A stretch of DNA of 64,000 nucleotides from Aestuariibaculum sediminum (lineage in GTDB: Bacteria; Bacteroidota; Bacteroidia; Flavobacteriales; Flavobacteriaceae): NCBI RefSeq assembly GCF_014596945.1, contig NZ_JACVXB010000004.1, positions 186,001 to 250,000 on the forward strand, written 5' to 3'. The position numbers and the translations under genes are program-made. Below, one piece after another: positions 17,344 through 26,548 of the stretch (positions are counted from its first letter, which is position 1; every line of letters starts with the position of its first letter). The notes under the pieces were generated by a model. That model searched no databases, was not told where the DNA came from, and saw nothing but the letters and a program-made list of their open reading frames with translations.

Positions 17344-18351
17344 TTAACAAAAGAAAAAATAATCCGTCATGGGATGCATATTATGTGTTTTAAAATAATT
17401 TGTTATTTCAATTTGTGCTTTTGGGTTTGCAACGGTTACAATACTTTGGGGTTTAACAATGGTCTTTAAGTAGGTAAAAGGCTTCATTTCCTGATTGTAA
17501 ATATGTTTACCTATTTTTTTTGGATTGTCGCAAATCCATTCAAATGGAATGTTTTTATTAATAAGGGTTTTAGCTATGGTTTTTCCTTTCCATCCAGCCC
17601 CCCAAATAACAAGAGGTCTGCTTTTATCAAAATCTAGTTCCAGAAAATAATGCATTTTAATATCCAGGAAAGTATTCTCTGCATAGTTATCGTGTGTTCG
17701 AGAGGTACGGGTTTGGTAATCACGCCAGTAATGCAACACCTGTTTACACGGAATAATATGGAACTGGTGTTTGTAAAACCTGAAAACCAAATCATAATCT
17801 TCGGGATACCGATTTGGATTAAAAGCGTCGCATTTTATTAAATCTTCGCGATGAATCATCCAACATGGCGAAGCTATAACACATTCCTTGTATATTTCAC
17901 TATAATTCTCTCCTGTTTTAGTGAGTTTGTTTAACCAATTTTCATATTTATTATAACCATCGCTAATACCTTCTTTTGAAAAGTAATTAACCAAACCAGT
18001 TGCTACATGTTGCTTTCCGTATTTTTTTAGATTAGAAAGTAAAATTTCTAATTTAGTTTCAGGCATTATATCGTCGCTGTCCATACGTGTAATATATACC
18101 CCTGTACTCAATTTAAAAGCCATACGTAAGGCTTGGATAATACCTTTGCCTTCGTTTTTAAAAAGTTTTATTCTAGGATCTTTACCGGCAAATGTCTTCA
18201 CTAAATCGTAGCTCCCATCACTAGAACCGTCGTCAATAATAATTAATTCCCAGTTGGTATAGGTTTGATTTATTATAGATTCTATGCAATTCGTAAGAAA
18301 TTGTTCGGTATTTTTGAAAGGTGTAAGTATACTAATAAGTGGCTCATCCAT
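17344..18351 (-). CDS. Family 2 glycosyltransferase with a C-terminal nucleotide-binding-like domain
   Basis: A 335-residue protein with a classic GT-A domain: ISILTPFKNTEQFL, LIIIDDGSSDGSYD and the metal-binding RMDSDDIM near residue 115, then EDYDLVFRF. No membrane segment is seen. After about residue 240 a separate domain starts with LVIWGAGWKGKTIAKTL, a glycine-rich Rossmann-like turn, followed by WICDNPKKIGKHI. The combination suggests a two-domain enzyme; sugar and acceptor are unknown. It stands alone, with 160 bases before the BatA operon promoter side. Confidence 0.85.
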   Translation of the reverse strand: MDEPLISILTPFKNTEQFLTNCIESIINQTYTNWELIIIDDGSSDGSYDLVKTFAGKDPRIKLFKNEGKGIIQALRMAFKLSTGVYITRMDSDDIMPETKLEILLSNLKKYGKQHVATGLVNYFSKEGISDGYNKYENWLNKLTKTGENYSEIYKECVIASPCWMIHREDLIKCDAFNPNRYPEDYDLVFRFYKHQFHIIPCKQVLHYWRDYQTRTSRTHDNYAENTFLDIKMHYFLELDFDKSRPLVIWGAGWKGKTIAKTLINKNIPFEWICDNPKKIGKHIYNQEMKPFTYLKTIVKPQSIVTVANPKAQIEITNYFKTHNMHPMTDYFFFC

Positions 18352-18460
18352 AGGGCGAATATACGTAAATCATCATTTTAACAAAACCTTATGAACATGA
18401 TGTGTAACATAAATAGTATTTTGGACGTCACTTATGTAATTGTATAAAAAAAACTAATTC

Positions 18461-20353
18461 ATGAATACAAAACCTATAACCGCGTTAATGGCGGCTATTT
18501 TAATGGCAAGTTGTGGTACTTCAAAAAACACAAAAAACGATTTGGCAATTAACACACCAATTCAAACGTCAATAAATTTAACCCAAATTGTAGACGATAA
18601 AGCTCCGGTAACTATTAATCCAGGACGCTTTACCAATGAAACTGTAACTTACAGATTACCTCGAGTGGTACAAGGAACCTATTCGGTAAGTGATTTTGGC
18701 AAGTACGTCGATAACTTTAAAGCATTTGATTACGATGGTAATGAAATACCAGTTGAAAAAATAGACGAAAATTCATGGACTATTACCAATGCTAAAAAAC
18801 TGGATAAAATAACTTATTTGGTTAATGATACTTTCGATATCGAAGAAGTAGGTGGTATTGGTGAAGAACAACCTTTTTCACCAGCAGGCACTAATATAGA
18901 GCCAACAAATGACGTTCTTAATTTACATGGGTTTATCGGCTATTTCGATTCTTTAAAGAATAATCAGTATAATTTAACCATAACATCTCCTGCGAGTTTT
19001 GTTAGAAGTTCGGCTTTGCAACAGGTATCGACAAAAACCAGTGACGACGGAAAAACAGTAACTACAAACTATTACGCACCTCGTTATTTTGATATTACCG
19101 ACAACCCAATGTTTTATGGAAACTTAACGGTTGAAGAATTCCAAGTTGGAGATATTAAAATCGTCTTGAGTGTATATTCACCAAATAAAGTTCATTCGGC
19201 AGCATCATTGAAAGAAACCATGTATAAAATGATGAAAGCGCAGAAGGCATTTTTAGGAGATATTAATTCGACACCACGTTATGATATATTCCTTTATTTA
19301 TCGGAAGGTTTACCAGAATCACCAAAAGGTTTTGGCGCATTAGAGCATCACACGTCTACAGTAGTTGTCCTTCCTGAAGCGTACCCGGATGAGGCTTTGG
19401 CAGAAAGTATGATTGATGTTGTCTCGCATGAATTCTTCCACATCGTAACACCTTTAAGTGTTCACTCTGAAGATGTTCATTATTTCGACTATAACAACCC
19501 AACTTTTTCAAAGCATTTATGGATGTATGAAGGGGTAACCGAATATTTTGCAACCTTATTTCAGGTTAATCAAGATTTAGTGGACGAATCGGAATTTTAC
19601 AATAAAATCATGCAGAAAATTCAAGCTTCAAAAAACATGAATGATGCGATGAGTTTTACCATTATGAGTGAAAATGTATTAAAAGACCCTTATAAAGATC
19701 AATACGTAAACGTGTATCAAAAAGGCGCTTTAATAGGCATGTGCATTGATATTATGCTTCGTGAAGAAAGTAATGGTCAACGTGGTATTTTATCGTTAAT
19801 GAAAGAATTGTCGAATAAATATGGTAAAAACAAACCTTTTGAAGACGATAAATTAATCGATGAAATTGTAGCCATGACTTATCCTTCGTTACGTTCATTT
19901 TTCGATACCCATGTTATTGGTGATACGCCCATAGATTATAATGATTTTTTAAATAAAATTGGTTTAGAGTTAAGCGAGGGTAAAATAGAAACAAATTATG
20001 TGTTTAATGGTGCAAATTTAATTTTTGAAGCTAATCCACAAGCAGGAAAAATATTTTTTAGTGACATGGTAAAGGACAACAGTTTCTGGAACGACCAAGG
20101 TGTAGAGCCTGGGGATGTATTAAAAACTATTAATGGTAAGGAATTAACAATGCAAAATGCAAACCAACTTTTACAGGAAATGTTTAGTTGGTCGCCAGGA
20201 GAAGATATTGAAGTGGAACTAGACAGACAAGGAGAATCTGTTAATATTAAAACAACTACAACACAATCTTATACCACTGGTGAAGGTCTTAATGAAATGC
20301 CTAATGCCACTGAAGCACAAAAAAAGCTTCGTGAGGCGTGGTTAAAAGGCTAA
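18461..20353 (+). CDS. M61 family metallopeptidase lipoprotein with PDZ domain
   Basis: A 630-residue zinc peptidase of the glycyl aminopeptidase family, predicted to be a lipoprotein (lipobox ILMASC, Cys18). It has the M61 N-terminal beta region, the zinc motif H323-E-F-F-H327 and a downstream glutamate in MYEGVTEYFA, then a PDZ domain at about 525-600 (VEPGDVLKTINGKEL). It probably trims peptides in the periplasm or at the surface. It is monocistronic and ends at a strong bidirectional terminator. Confidence 0.92.
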   Translation: MNTKPITALMAAILMASCGTSKNTKNDLAINTPIQTSINLTQIVDDKAPVTINPGRFTNETVTYRLPRVVQGTYSVSDFGKYVDNFKAFDYDGNEIPVEKIDENSWTITNAKKLDKITYLVNDTFDIEEVGGIGEEQPFSPAGTNIEPTNDVLNLHGFIGYFDSLKNNQYNLTITSPASFVRSSALQQVSTKTSDDGKTVTTNYYAPRYFDITDNPMFYGNLTVEEFQVGDIKIVLSVYSPNKVHSAASLKETMYKMMKAQKAFLGDINSTPRYDIFLYLSEGLPESPKGFGALEHHTSTVVVLPEAYPDEALAESMIDVVSHEFFHIVTPLSVHSEDVHYFDYNNPTFSKHLWMYEGVTEYFATLFQVNQDLVDESEFYNKIMQKIQASKNMNDAMSFTIMSENVLKDPYKDQYVNVYQKGALIGMCIDIMLREESNGQRGILSLMKELSNKYGKNKPFEDDKLIDEIVAMTYPSLRSFFDTHVIGDTPIDYNDFLNKIGLELSEGKIETNYVFNGANLIFEANPQAGKIFFSDMVKDNSFWNDQGVEPGDVLKTINGKELTMQNANQLLQEMFSWSPGEDIEVELDRQGESVNIKTTTTQSYTTGEGLNEMPNATEAQKKLREAWLKG

Positions 20354-20375
20354 AAATAGATATTTATAATATCAT

Positions 20376-20407
20376 AAAATCCCGTTAGAGAAATCTAACG
20401 GGATTTT
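20376..20407. terminator. Strong bidirectional terminator
   Basis: Perfect 14-pair stem AAAATCCCGTTAGA / TCTAACGGGATTTT with a GAAA tetraloop, between convergent genes. Confidence 0.9.
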
Positions 20408-20431
20408 GTTTTTGAGATTTGTCTAATGATG

Positions 20432-22225
20432 CTAAATAGTATCGGTTAAGCTTTCCATAAAAGCAATTAAATCATCCATTTCTTTCGCGTTTAAATTGAG
20501 TTTATCGGCAGGAAGGGTTTGGTGCTCAAGCTCGATTCCAAGTCCGATGCCGCCACCACGGTTATAAAAATCTATGACTTCTTTTAAAGTCGTATAAACA
20601 CCGTTGTGCATGTAGGGAGCTGTTTTAGCAATATTTCTAACGGTAGGTGTTTTAAAAAAGTGTTTCTTTTCTTCGGTATTGAAAACCATAAAGCGTCCCG
20701 TATCGCTATCTAATTCAGCATGTATGGTATCTTTATTTTTAGGTACTCCAATTAATTCCATTTCACTTTCTTTATATAAAACGGGAACCGTACCATTAAA
20801 AGTTGGAGGAAAATGACAGGTAGCACATTTAGCTTTACCAGTAAACAAATTAAAACCACGTTTTTCGGCATCGGTTAAAGAGTTTATTTTACCATTTATA
20901 TTGTTATCAAATTTCGAGTTAAAAGGCGTTAAACTACGTATGTACGTTGCTATTGCATTACGAATGTGGTTTTCTGTCACCGAATCTTTATATACTTTTT
21001 TAAACTGATTCACATATTCCGGGTTTTTGCTAACAACCTGTTCCATATGTTTTAAATCTGAATGAAATTCATTTTTATTCTCCACCACAGCTACAATTTG
21101 CCCCTCTAAACTTCCGGCACGGTTATCATAAAAAAAGCTTTTTTGTAATGCCGAATAAAGCAGGGTAGGGCTATTTCTTGTAACGCCCTTTGAAATAGGT
21201 AAACCATCAGTGAAATACTTGTCTTTTTTATGACACGTGGCACAACTTACTGTGTTGTTTTTTGATAATGCTTTTTCTCTAAAAAGTTGGTTTCCTAATT
21301 TAATTCTTTCCTTAGGAAGACTATCAAATTGTTCACTTGAAAAATAACTAATATTGAAGGTGTTATTTGAAAACAGCGAAGTTATATTATGGTTAAAAGC
21401 CAATTTTAAAGGAAATTCCAGTTGCCAGTCTTTTTTGGTGTCATTTAATAATTCCAATTGTTTATGCGTGTGATATTTTATGAAACTGTAACGATCGAAA
21501 GATTCAAAATCGGAATCTAAATCTTTTATAGTTTTTTCAATTTCCAAACGCCAGTTATCTATTAGAGTTTTTGAAGAGAACCGATTACCATAAATTGTTA
21601 AAATTTCGGCGATTGCGTTATAAGAAAATATCGCTTCCTTTAAAGATTGTTCCAAGACTGGTGAATCAAAACCAGTAATACCAGTTAATGCAATACGTGC
21701 AATTTCATCGCGAATTAGCCATAAAACATGGTAATCCTTAAAGTTTAAAAATGTATTGTTGAATACTAAATTTAATCGATTTTTAGTCTTCTTACAAACG
21801 TTTATTAAGGTTTCCTGATTATAGTTTTCGTCGTAAAGAGTTTCTTCGAGAACTTGAAAACCAAAAGGGTTCAAAATTTTAATGTCGGTAGCGTCTTCTT
21901 CCTCAATTTTTAAAATATTAGGCTGGTTCAATGCTTTGTAATTTTCGGCATCAACGAAGGCTAAAATGGGTTCACAAATTTTAAAATATTTTCGTGCCAG
22001 TTTATATTGCTTTTCGGCTTCTTTAAAATTATTAGTTACCGATAAACTGTCCAGGTGCCTTAAGCTTAAATTTAAATTCGATTTATAATATTTGGTTACT
22101 GTTTCTAATGGCGTTTCCGAAACAACTTTAGTCGATTGTTGCTTTTTGCAGGAAACGGTAAAAATTATAAAAAGACACACGTAAAAAACGCGTGCCTTTT
22201 GTAGTATTAATGCTATTTTTTGCAT
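20432..22225 (-). CDS. Di-haem cytochrome c peroxidase-like lipoprotein with imelysin-like N-domain
   Basis: A 597-residue lipoprotein (lipobox TVSC, Cys26). The C-terminal half matches the CCP/MauG family with two haem c sites, CATCH at about residues 327 and 465, so a periplasmic electron-transfer or peroxidase role is likely. The preceding 280 residues are helical and carry G122-F-Q124-V-L-E127, which resembles the imelysin GxHxxE motif with His replaced by Gln. CCP/MauG proteins are usually near 320 residues, so the N-domain is extra. It follows the PhoX-like gene by three bases. Confidence 0.85.
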   Translation of the reverse strand: MQKIALILQKARVFYVCLFIIFTVSCKKQQSTKVVSETPLETVTKYYKSNLNLSLRHLDSLSVTNNFKEAEKQYKLARKYFKICEPILAFVDAENYKALNQPNILKIEEEDATDIKILNPFGFQVLEETLYDENYNQETLINVCKKTKNRLNLVFNNTFLNFKDYHVLWLIRDEIARIALTGITGFDSPVLEQSLKEAIFSYNAIAEILTIYGNRFSSKTLIDNWRLEIEKTIKDLDSDFESFDRYSFIKYHTHKQLELLNDTKKDWQLEFPLKLAFNHNITSLFSNNTFNISYFSSEQFDSLPKERIKLGNQLFREKALSKNNTVSCATCHKKDKYFTDGLPISKGVTRNSPTLLYSALQKSFFYDNRAGSLEGQIVAVVENKNEFHSDLKHMEQVVSKNPEYVNQFKKVYKDSVTENHIRNAIATYIRSLTPFNSKFDNNINGKINSLTDAEKRGFNLFTGKAKCATCHFPPTFNGTVPVLYKESEMELIGVPKNKDTIHAELDSDTGRFMVFNTEEKKHFFKTPTVRNIAKTAPYMHNGVYTTLKEVIDFYNRGGGIGLGIELEHQTLPADKLNLNAKEMDDLIAFMESLTDTI

Positions 22226-22228
22226 TGT

Positions 22229-23707
22229 TTATCTTTCTAATCCATTTATTAAATAAAGTACACTACCTTCTTTTCTGTTTTCTAAATCAGGGTTTGCGTT
22301 AGGATCGGTAAATGAGGAACCATCGGCAGGTTCCCAACCATGATTTTGAGTAATTAATAGGAAGGTTCCTTCTTTGTTTACAACATCCGAAACATCTATC
22401 ATACCTGTAAGTTCCCAAGTGCTGTTTGTTGTGCCGTATCCTGCAGCTTCAGCGGCAGTTTGATCACATTCTAAAACGGTTTTTAATTCACCTGTATTAA
22501 GGTTATACTGATATAATTGGGCAAAATGTTGTCTATTTGGACCGTCGAAATACCCATTAGGATCTTCTTGTATATATAGGTAATTTTCAGTAGCTAATAT
22601 ATTATCCGGACTGTGGAACATTTTAGCAATGCCATCGTTTTTATCACCATCTAAAATACATGTTATTGTTCCTGGTTGTGTAGGGTCGTTTTCGTTTAAT
22701 ACTACTTTGTAAACACGACCATATTGGGTTCCAAGTCCTTCTAACGAAGGTCTTTTTCTTCCGGTAACGCAAAAATATAATTCACGGTTATTAGCTTCAG
22801 AACCACGTCTCCAATCAATATCTTCAAGTCTAGAGAATCCCATAACGCCTTTTGCTTTACATTCGGCATCTAATAAATCGATATTTGTTTCGTTAAGTTC
22901 TACAAATTCAACAGGGTATTCTTGACCTTCAATCATGGCCACTTCAGAATCGTTTGACATTCCTGTTACTTTTAAACCGTAAAGTTGCCCCCCATATAAG
23001 TCACCGTGATCACCAACGTACATACCTAATTGTCCTGATGGCACACTGTTATCAGAATGGTCGTCACCAATAAAAGCAACGGTTTTCCCTGGATATGCAT
23101 TCTGTCCAATTACAACTGCATTTTCTGTAGACCATTGTCCGAAAGCTGAAAGCATTTGAAATGCACTGGCATCTTTTTCTTTTTTATAAGGATTGGTTAA
23201 AAATACGCCTTTAGAAGATCCACCCCATTCACCACCAGAAAGGTATAAAGGTCCAAATCCATGCTCTTCAGGAGTAATAAGTGACCCTGAACATTGTGCT
23301 GTGTTGGCTGTAGCTTCCGCGTTTAAGATATACTCGCCACGAACTGGTTTAAACGTTTTATCGAAAGTAATTCTTGCTATCGAATAATCGGCTTCTATAT
23401 TATTAATTAACGTGTATTTCCCGTTGTTTTCTTTGATAAGGCCAGCACCATCAGCCATACTTCCATAAACAAATTCTTCAGATTGTTGTAAAACGTCTTC
23501 AGAAGACAATAATGTGGTTACTGAAATATGATTAAATCCTGGTTTTACATCTAAAAAACTAGGGGTTACCGAGCGATTAACGAATTCAATATCGTCTTGG
23601 TTTTTAAGTTTTAAAGTACTATTTACAGAAATATCTTCTGTAGCATCATTATTACACGATGTTAAAACCGCGAGGGATGAAACTGTTAATGCGATTACTT
23701 TTTTCAT
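22229..23707 (-). CDS. PhoX-like (DUF839) lipoprotein
   Basis: A 492-residue protein with a lipoprotein signal (VLTSC, Cys18) and similarity to the PhoX family of Ca/Fe-dependent alkaline phosphatases, seen in stretches such as GRVYKVVLNENDP, FHSPDNILATENYLYIQED and WELTGMIDVS. The usual PhoX is exported by Tat; this one has a Sec lipoprotein signal instead. I cannot confirm all metal ligands by eye, so phosphatase activity is inferred. It is first in a two-gene operon with the di-haem peroxidase. Confidence 0.75.
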   Translation of the reverse strand: MKKVIALTVSSLAVLTSCNNDATEDISVNSTLKLKNQDDIEFVNRSVTPSFLDVKPGFNHISVTTLLSSEDVLQQSEEFVYGSMADGAGLIKENNGKYTLINNIEADYSIARITFDKTFKPVRGEYILNAEATANTAQCSGSLITPEEHGFGPLYLSGGEWGGSSKGVFLTNPYKKEKDASAFQMLSAFGQWSTENAVVIGQNAYPGKTVAFIGDDHSDNSVPSGQLGMYVGDHGDLYGGQLYGLKVTGMSNDSEVAMIEGQEYPVEFVELNETNIDLLDAECKAKGVMGFSRLEDIDWRRGSEANNRELYFCVTGRKRPSLEGLGTQYGRVYKVVLNENDPTQPGTITCILDGDKNDGIAKMFHSPDNILATENYLYIQEDPNGYFDGPNRQHFAQLYQYNLNTGELKTVLECDQTAAEAAGYGTTNSTWELTGMIDVSDVVNKEGTFLLITQNHGWEPADGSSFTDPNANPDLENRKEGSVLYLINGLER

Positions 23708-23746
23708 TTTTAAAAATTTAGTGAATTAATTTGTGGTAAAATTATA

Positions 23747-23758
23747 CTGATTAATCAG
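23747..23758. promoter_or_regulatory. Perfect palindrome upstream of the PhoX-like gene
   Basis: CTGATTAATCAG is a 12-base perfect palindrome 40 bases before the ATG of the PhoX-like gene, a suitable place for an operator. No regulator is identified. Confidence 0.3.
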
Positions 23759-23890
23759 CAATCGTGTTAAGCAATTATTGGCATTGAATGAAGATATAGT
23801 TATTGCAATGTTATGAATGTAAAGTAATGTTGAATATTTATATTGATTCTAAGGAATTTATAATTATGTTTTCTTACCAGATAGGAATAA

Positions 23891-23930
23891 AAAAAGCGAT
23901 AGACCATTTAAACATGGTATATCGCTTTTT
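23891..23930 (-). terminator. Terminator after the S10 peptidase gene
   Basis: Long hairpin: AAAAAGCGAT pairs with ATCGCTTTTT and the inner ACCAT with ATGGT. It lies 20 bases beyond the stop of the minus-strand S10 gene. Confidence 0.75.
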
Positions 23931-23950
23931 ATTTAAGAGAAAAAAGGTGT

Positions 23951-25447
23951 TTACTCGACAGTATATTTCGCTGATTCTCCTTTCGATAATGAGTTATTTA
24001 TAAAGGTACGCAAATCGTTATTCGCTTTTTTCAAGTCTTCATTTCTAATATACATCATATGTCCACTTCGGTATCCTTTGTAAGTGAAGCGGTCTTTCAT
24101 TTTACCACTAGGGTCAACTTGCCACATCGTGTATTTGGCACCAAAATAAGTTGTAGCACCATCGTAATACCCAGATTGTACCAATACTTTTAAATACGGG
24201 TTTTGAGCCATCGCCTGTCTTAAACCATCTCTGGTATTATCGTTGCTATTATCCCATGGATGAACATTTCCAAACATGTTATATTTTACATCCGTTTTAA
24301 AGTTTAAATGTTCTCTTATATAATAATTAATGGCAGGCGTAAAGGCGTGATTCCAAGTTGTTAATTCCGGACTGTAATCTGGAGAAACTCCAGCTTCGGT
24401 TTTATCAAGTCCCAAATATCTCGAATCTAATCGTCCAATAATGTGACCTGTTTCATGACGTAATAAATCTTTCCAGAAAAAGCTATTAGGGATATTTAAA
24501 TTATGTTGAAGAATATCGGTTTTACTTAGCCCTGAATATTTTGCGTAGGTCTCAGCAATTGTATTTTTCTCATTATCTGAAATAAATCCACCTTTAGCAA
24601 TGGCAGGCATTAGTTGGTTAATGGCAAAGTTTTCAACTTCTGGTAAAACTTCCAGTAAGTCTTTTTGTTGTAAGTCTAAAGGTAACCTTTTGTGGTACCA
24701 GGCTGTAGCTGCGAAATAAGGTAGATTTAAAGCTGAATACTCTGGTTGTCCTGTATTATAAGATTTATAATCGGCAGGTGAAACTAAAATAACACCATTG
24801 AGGTACATCCATTGGTTATTTTGTAAAGCATTTGCCAATCCCATTACCCGAGTTCCACCATAACTTTCACCTATTAGATATTTAGGTGACTCCCAACGAT
24901 TTTTTCTGGTAACGAAAGTGTTAATCCATTCTGCTAAATAACTTATATCAGCATTAATACCAAAAAATGTTTCACGCTTAGGTAGTTTGCCTTCTTTGTT
25001 TTTGATCATTCTCGAATAGCCAGTATTTACAGGGTTTACATAGACTATATCTGCTACGTCTAAGATAGAATGAGGATTGTTTTTTATGCCATAAGGTTGC
25101 ACAGGAAAACCTTCATCATCAAGGTTTAATATTTTAGGCCCAGTATAAGCAATATGCATCCAAACGGAAGCTGAACCTGGTCCGCCATTAAAAGAAATAA
25201 CTAGAGGACGATTCGCTTTATCTTTTATATCGTTACGCTCGTAATAGGTATAAAATAGGCTTGCAATAGGTTCGTTTTGTGCATTCCAAACAGGTTGTGT
25301 GCCTGTTGTTGCCGTATACTCAAAACTTTTACCATTAATGATAGCAGTGTCGGTTGTAATTACGGTAGTATCGGCAGGAATTGTTCTGCTTTGAGCAAAT
25401 ACCGAAAGTAAAGTAAAAGTCAGAATAAAAGAGAATAGTGTTTTCAT
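23951..25447 (-). CDS. S10 family serine carboxypeptidase
   Basis: A 498-residue exported peptidase with signal peptide (cleavage near VFAQS). It shows NGGPGSASVW (oxyanion region), the nucleophile in GESYGGTR, and the Asp and His regions SGYYDGAT and RSGHMMYI, the S10 catalytic set. It removes C-terminal residues from peptides, presumably in the periplasm. It follows the TIGR02757 gene by 24 bases and ends at a terminator. Confidence 0.9.
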   Translation of the reverse strand: MKTLFSFILTFTLLSVFAQSRTIPADTTVITTDTAIINGKSFEYTATTGTQPVWNAQNEPIASLFYTYYERNDIKDKANRPLVISFNGGPGSASVWMHIAYTGPKILNLDDEGFPVQPYGIKNNPHSILDVADIVYVNPVNTGYSRMIKNKEGKLPKRETFFGINADISYLAEWINTFVTRKNRWESPKYLIGESYGGTRVMGLANALQNNQWMYLNGVILVSPADYKSYNTGQPEYSALNLPYFAATAWYHKRLPLDLQQKDLLEVLPEVENFAINQLMPAIAKGGFISDNEKNTIAETYAKYSGLSKTDILQHNLNIPNSFFWKDLLRHETGHIIGRLDSRYLGLDKTEAGVSPDYSPELTTWNHAFTPAINYYIREHLNFKTDVKYNMFGNVHPWDNSNDNTRDGLRQAMAQNPYLKVLVQSGYYDGATTYFGAKYTMWQVDPSGKMKDRFTYKGYRSGHMMYIRNEDLKKANNDLRTFINNSLSKGESAKYTVE

Positions 25448-25471
25448 TGTTAATTTTATTGTTTTTATATT

Positions 25472-26236
25472 TTAAAAATCTTCAAATACGCCTAAACCAA
25501 AAAGCGCAAAATCGTATTTTACAGGGTCATTAGAATCAAAGGCTCGTAATCCAGAATCTAGCTCTAAAAGCGCTTTTGCATCGTTTTGTTTTCTTTTTAA
25601 AATGCCTAGTTTTCTGGCTACATTACCTGAATGCACGTCTAAAGGACAAGACAATTGCGCGGTCGAAATTTTATCCCAAATACCTAAATCAACGCCTGTG
25701 TTATTGGGTCTTACCATCCAACGTAAAAACATGTTTATTCGCTTAGCTGCCGAGTTTTTTAATGGATCACTAATATGTTTTTGGGTGCGTGGTAAATGAT
25801 CTATTTCAAAAAAGATGCTTTTGAAATGAGAAATAGATGTTTGAACAGAATCCGGAGTACAATGTTTAGAAAACACATCTTCCAGTCCTTTATATTTTGT
25901 ATAAATATGGTTTAAACTTTTTATAAACTGAATAGCGTCATCACCATTAAATGTACGATGTACAAAAGGAAGTAGTCGCTCTAAATCTTTGTTAGAATGA
26001 TGTAAAACAAATTCATAAGGACTATTATCAAGCATAGTCATTAATTTTTTAGCATTATTAATAATGCTTTTTCTATTGCCCCAGGCTATGGTTGCCGTTA
26101 AAAACCCAGCAATTTCGATATCCTCTTTTTTAGTAAAAAGATGTGGGATTTGAATGGGGTCGGTTTCTATAAACCGTGGATTGTTATATTGTTCAACTTT
26201 TGCATCAAGAAAGTCTTTAAGTTCGGAAGTCCTCAA
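25472..26236 (-). CDS. TIGR02757 (DUF2400) family protein
   Basis: A 254-residue cytoplasmic protein of the conserved Bacteroidota family TIGR02757, recognised by GFLTATIAWGNRKSI, the RWMVRPNNTGVDLGIWDKI block and LDVHSGNVARKLG near the C-terminus. The last block resembles the helix-hairpin-helix region of DNA glycosylases of the endonuclease III type, so a link to nucleic acids is possible but not shown. It is the upstream gene of a pair with the S10 peptidase. Confidence 0.82.
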   Translation of the reverse strand: MRTSELKDFLDAKVEQYNNPRFIETDPIQIPHLFTKKEDIEIAGFLTATIAWGNRKSIINNAKKLMTMLDNSPYEFVLHHSNKDLERLLPFVHRTFNGDDAIQFIKSLNHIYTKYKGLEDVFSKHCTPDSVQTSISHFKSIFFEIDHLPRTQKHISDPLKNSAAKRINMFLRWMVRPNNTGVDLGIWDKISTAQLSCPLDVHSGNVARKLGILKRKQNDAKALLELDSGLRAFDSNDPVKYDFALFGLGVFEDF

Positions 26237-26548
26237 GATTTAATATCCTTTTATTTGGGATTAATGTGCCCAAAAATACCAATAATAAGTAAAACACATT
26301 ATTATAGATATGTTAAAAGCTTCATGAAATATTGCGCTTATCGATTTCTGTTTATCGATGAAATACATAAAAACACTTTAAAATGTAAAAAATTAGGCTT
26401 AATGTATGTTTGATATGAAAATTATGCCGTTAATTAGTCTCGCAAAAAATTGTAAAAAAGATATACTTCGATAAAGAGTTAAGTTGTTAATTAACAATTG
26501 TTTGATAAGATATCTTTTTGATTTAAAACCTCAAAAAACCATTAACAT
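26237..26548. other. 312-base divergent intergenic region
   Basis: Separates the TIGR02757 gene (minus) from a lipoprotein gene (plus). An open frame here on the + strand runs into the neighbouring antisense gene and has no coding character. The clear element is the palindrome TTGTTAATTAACAA at 26484-26497, 51 bases before the lipoprotein ATG. No certain promoter box was found. Confidence 0.5.
26484..26497. promoter_or_regulatory. Perfect 14-base palindrome, possible operator
   Basis: TTGTTAATTAACAA reads the same on both strands and contains TGTTAA facing TTAACA, the hexamer also repeated before the two-component operon at 10577-10635. Confidence 0.3.

Noticed and set aside
23803-24003. Possible small gene between the PhoX-like and S10 genes
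   Set aside because: The frame runs through the S10 terminator hairpin and into the S10 gene on the other strand, with no coding character.
26141-26413. 90-codon frame over the TIGR02757 start
   Set aside because: It overlaps a well-supported gene on the other strand and its composition looks like non-coding AT-rich DNA.
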